A stretch of DNA of 14,931 bases, taken from NCBI GenBank assembly GCA_016926765.1, contig JAFGNY010000162.1, positions 1-14,931 on the forward strand, written 5' to 3'. Both the position numbers and the translations under genes were made by a program. Source of the DNA: Bacteroidales bacterium. Lineage in GTDB: Bacteria; Bacteroidota; Bacteroidia; Bacteroidales; FEN-979. The notes under the pieces are model-generated. The model had not been told where the DNA came from, searched no databases, and saw only the letters and a program-made list of their open reading frames with translations. Positions 13,480 to 14,931 of this stretch are shown piece after piece (position 1 is the first letter of the stretch; each line of letters starts with the position of its first letter).

Positions 13480-14931
13480 TTGTTCCACGTGAAACATCAA
13501 CCAGGCACAAACCATGAATTTGATGTCATTGTAATTGGCGCCGGCCATGCAGGATGTGAAGCTGCTGCAGCAGCGGCAAACCTGGGCTCGAACGTTTTGT
13601 TAATCACGATGAACATGATGAACATGGCACAGATGTCTTGCAATCCTTCCATCGGCGGGATTGCGAAGGGACAAATTGTGAGGGAAATTGATGCGTTGGG
13701 AGGATTGACAGGTGAGATTACCGATGCGACAATGATCCAATATCGAATGCTTAATCTATCCAAAGGACCAGCAATGTGGAGCCCACGGGCGCAGAATGAC
13801 CGAATGCTTTTTTCTGTAGAATGGAGAGCAAGACTGGAAAAGATCCGGAAGCTCAATTTCTGGCAGGATTCAGTGACGGAAATTCTGGTAGATAACGACA
13901 AAGTGAAAGGGGTGAAAACGGCCTTGGGAATGGTATTTTATACAAGATCCATCGTTTTAGCTAACGGAACATTTCTTAATGGTATCATTCATATTGGAGA
14001 GAAACACTTTCAGGGAGGACGAATAGGGGAGAGCGCATCGATGAACTTAACGGAAAGCCTGAGAAGTTATGGGATGGAAGCGAACAGGATGAAAACCGGG
14101 ACCCCGGTAAGAGTAGATGGAAGAAGCCTCGATTTTTCGGAAATGACAGAGCAAAAAGGTGATGAAATACCAGGAAAATTTTCGTTTCTCAATACACCTA
14201 CATTATCGAAGCAACGAAGTTGTTATCTTACCTTTACATCAGGGGAAGTACATGATATCCTTCGAACAGGATTTGACAAATCACCATTATTTACTGGCAG
14301 AATCAAAGGTACAGGACCAAGATACTGTCCATCGATAGAGGATAAAATTGAACGGTTTGCAGATAAGGAGAGGCATCAGCTATTTATTGAACCTGAGGGA
14401 TGGGATACTGTGGAGTACTATGTAAACGGATTTAGTTCATCATTGCCGGAAGAGATTCAGTTTACTGCATTACGCAAAGTAAAAGGTTTTAGAAATGCCC
14501 GTTTTTTCAGACCTGGATATGCCATTGAATACGACTATTTTCCACCACATCAGCTTCATTTCTCATTGGAATCAAAAGTGATTGAAAACCTATATTTGGC
14601 TGGTCAGATCAATGGAACTACTGGGTATGAAGAGGCTGCCGCACAAGGCTTAATTGCAGGAATAAATGCCCATTTGAAATTACGCGGAGAAAAACCCTTT
14701 ATTCTGAAAAGATCCGAAGCATATATTGGTGTTCTTATCGACGATTTGATCACCAAAGGAACCGAAGAACCTTATCGAATGTTTACTTCGAGGGCAGAGT
14801 ACAGAATTCTTTTACGACAGGATAATGCTGATTTGCGGCTGACAAAAAAGGCGCATAATCTTGGTTTAGCATCGGATAAGCGATTAGAAAACCTTAACAG
14901 AAAATATGATTCCATTGAGCGAATTATTAAA
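13480..14931 (+). CDS. mnmG: tRNA uridine-5-carboxymethylaminomethyl(34) synthase subunit MnmG (GidA), N-terminal part
   Basis: With MnmE, this FAD enzyme installs (carboxymethyl)aminomethyl groups on wobble U34 of several tRNAs. The first 484 codons of an expected 620 or so are present; the 3' end lies outside the window. There is no in-frame ATG between the ybeY stop and the conserved FAD motif. The start taken is TTG 13480, giving M-F-H-V-K-H, a common MnmG/RsmG-type N-terminus when a parS site is embedded. GTG 13489 is the alternative. DVIVIGAGHAGCEAA holds the dinucleotide-binding GxGxxG (residues 20-25). SCNPSIGGIAKG, GPRYCPSIEDKIERF (GidA signature 1) and AGQINGTTGYEEAAAQGL (signature 2) are intact. 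Confidence 0.95.
   Translation, partial: MFHVKHQPGTNHEFDVIVIGAGHAGCEAAAAAANLGSNVLLITMNMMNMAQMSCNPSIGGIAKGQIVREIDALGGLTGEITDATMIQYRMLNLSKGPAMWSPRAQNDRMLFSVEWRARLEKIRKLNFWQDSVTEILVDNDKVKGVKTALGMVFYTRSIVLANGTFLNGIIHIGEKHFQGGRIGESASMNLTESLRSYGMEANRMKTGTPVRVDGRSLDFSEMTEQKGDEIPGKFSFLNTPTLSKQRSCYLTFTSGEVHDILRTGFDKSPLFTGRIKGTGPRYCPSIEDKIERFADKERHQLFIEPEGWDTVEYYVNGFSSSLPEEIQFTALRKVKGFRNARFFRPGYAIEYDYFPPHQLHFSLESKVIENLYLAGQINGTTGYEEAAAQGLIAGINAHLKLRGEKPFILKRSEAYIGVLIDDLITKGTEEPYRMFTSRAEYRILLRQDNADLRLTKKAHNLGLASDKRLENLNRKYDSIERIIK
13481..13496. other. parS-like ParB-binding centromere site
   Basis: TGTTCCACGTGAAACA matches the bacterial parS consensus TGTTTCACGTGAAACA at 15 of 16 positions. The single difference is at a position that is N in the commonly quoted form TGTTNCACGTGAAACA. 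It is a near-perfect palindrome (one mismatched pair) and overlaps the mnmG start codon and the next five codons. ParB would bind it to organise chromosome segregation; no parA or parB lies within the window. Confidence 0.8.

Noticed and set aside
1..14931. Mobile elements, CRISPR arrays, toxin-antitoxin or defence genes
   Set aside because: None were found; every stretch longer than 300 bases is covered by recognisable genes.

Overview
The window looks like core chromosome from a member of the phylum Bacteroidetes (Bacteroidota), probably near Bacteroidales. Several things point the same way. The gene sets are ones I associate with that phylum: a MacB-type permease of the 'KWPW...YPWWKY' kind, purH-mreBCD, folB divergent from glnS, and DUF4175 / GHKL-like / ybeY / mnmG. 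Shine-Dalgarno sequences are mostly absent. Repeated matches to the Bacteroidetes promoter -7 element TAnnTTTG sit in front of genes and tRNAs. I see no insertion sequence, prophage, CRISPR array or integron, so this is housekeeping DNA with a few unusual details.

Layout, left to right. The 5' end of an ABC transporter permease gene runs off the left edge on the minus strand (1-367). Divergent from it is a tight plus-strand group: purH (purine synthesis), then mreB, mreC and mreD (cell shape), ending at 4409. The usual partners mrdA (PBP2) and rodA do not follow. A minus-strand pair comes next: folB (folate synthesis) followed by tRNA-Cys(GCA), closed by a strong hairpin. Divergent from folB, glnS (glutaminyl-tRNA synthetase) reads rightward and is followed at once by tRNA-Gln(CUG) with its own textbook promoter. 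A bidirectional hairpin then separates this from the convergent cysC-gltX pair (APS kinase, glutamyl-tRNA synthetase) on the minus strand.

From 9176 to the right edge is one tightly packed plus-strand operon. It contains a 1129-residue DUF4175-type membrane/coiled-coil protein, a small protein with a GHKL (RsbW-like) ATPase layout whose nucleotide-binding motifs have all decayed, the rRNA-maturation endonuclease ybeY, and the first 484 codons of mnmG (tRNA wobble-uridine modification). These genes are separated by 1 nt, overlap by 11 nt, and are separated by 21 nt, respectively.

The most noteworthy signal is a 16-bp parS-like centromere sequence at 13481-13496. It is built into the first codons of mnmG, which starts with TTG and reads M-F-H-V-K-H. 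A ParB-binding site here suggests that the window lies in the origin-proximal, segregation-related part of the chromosome. The second is the pseudo-GHKL protein encoded between DUF4175 and YbeY. DUF4175 has no known function, so this operon is the best candidate in the window for undescribed biology.
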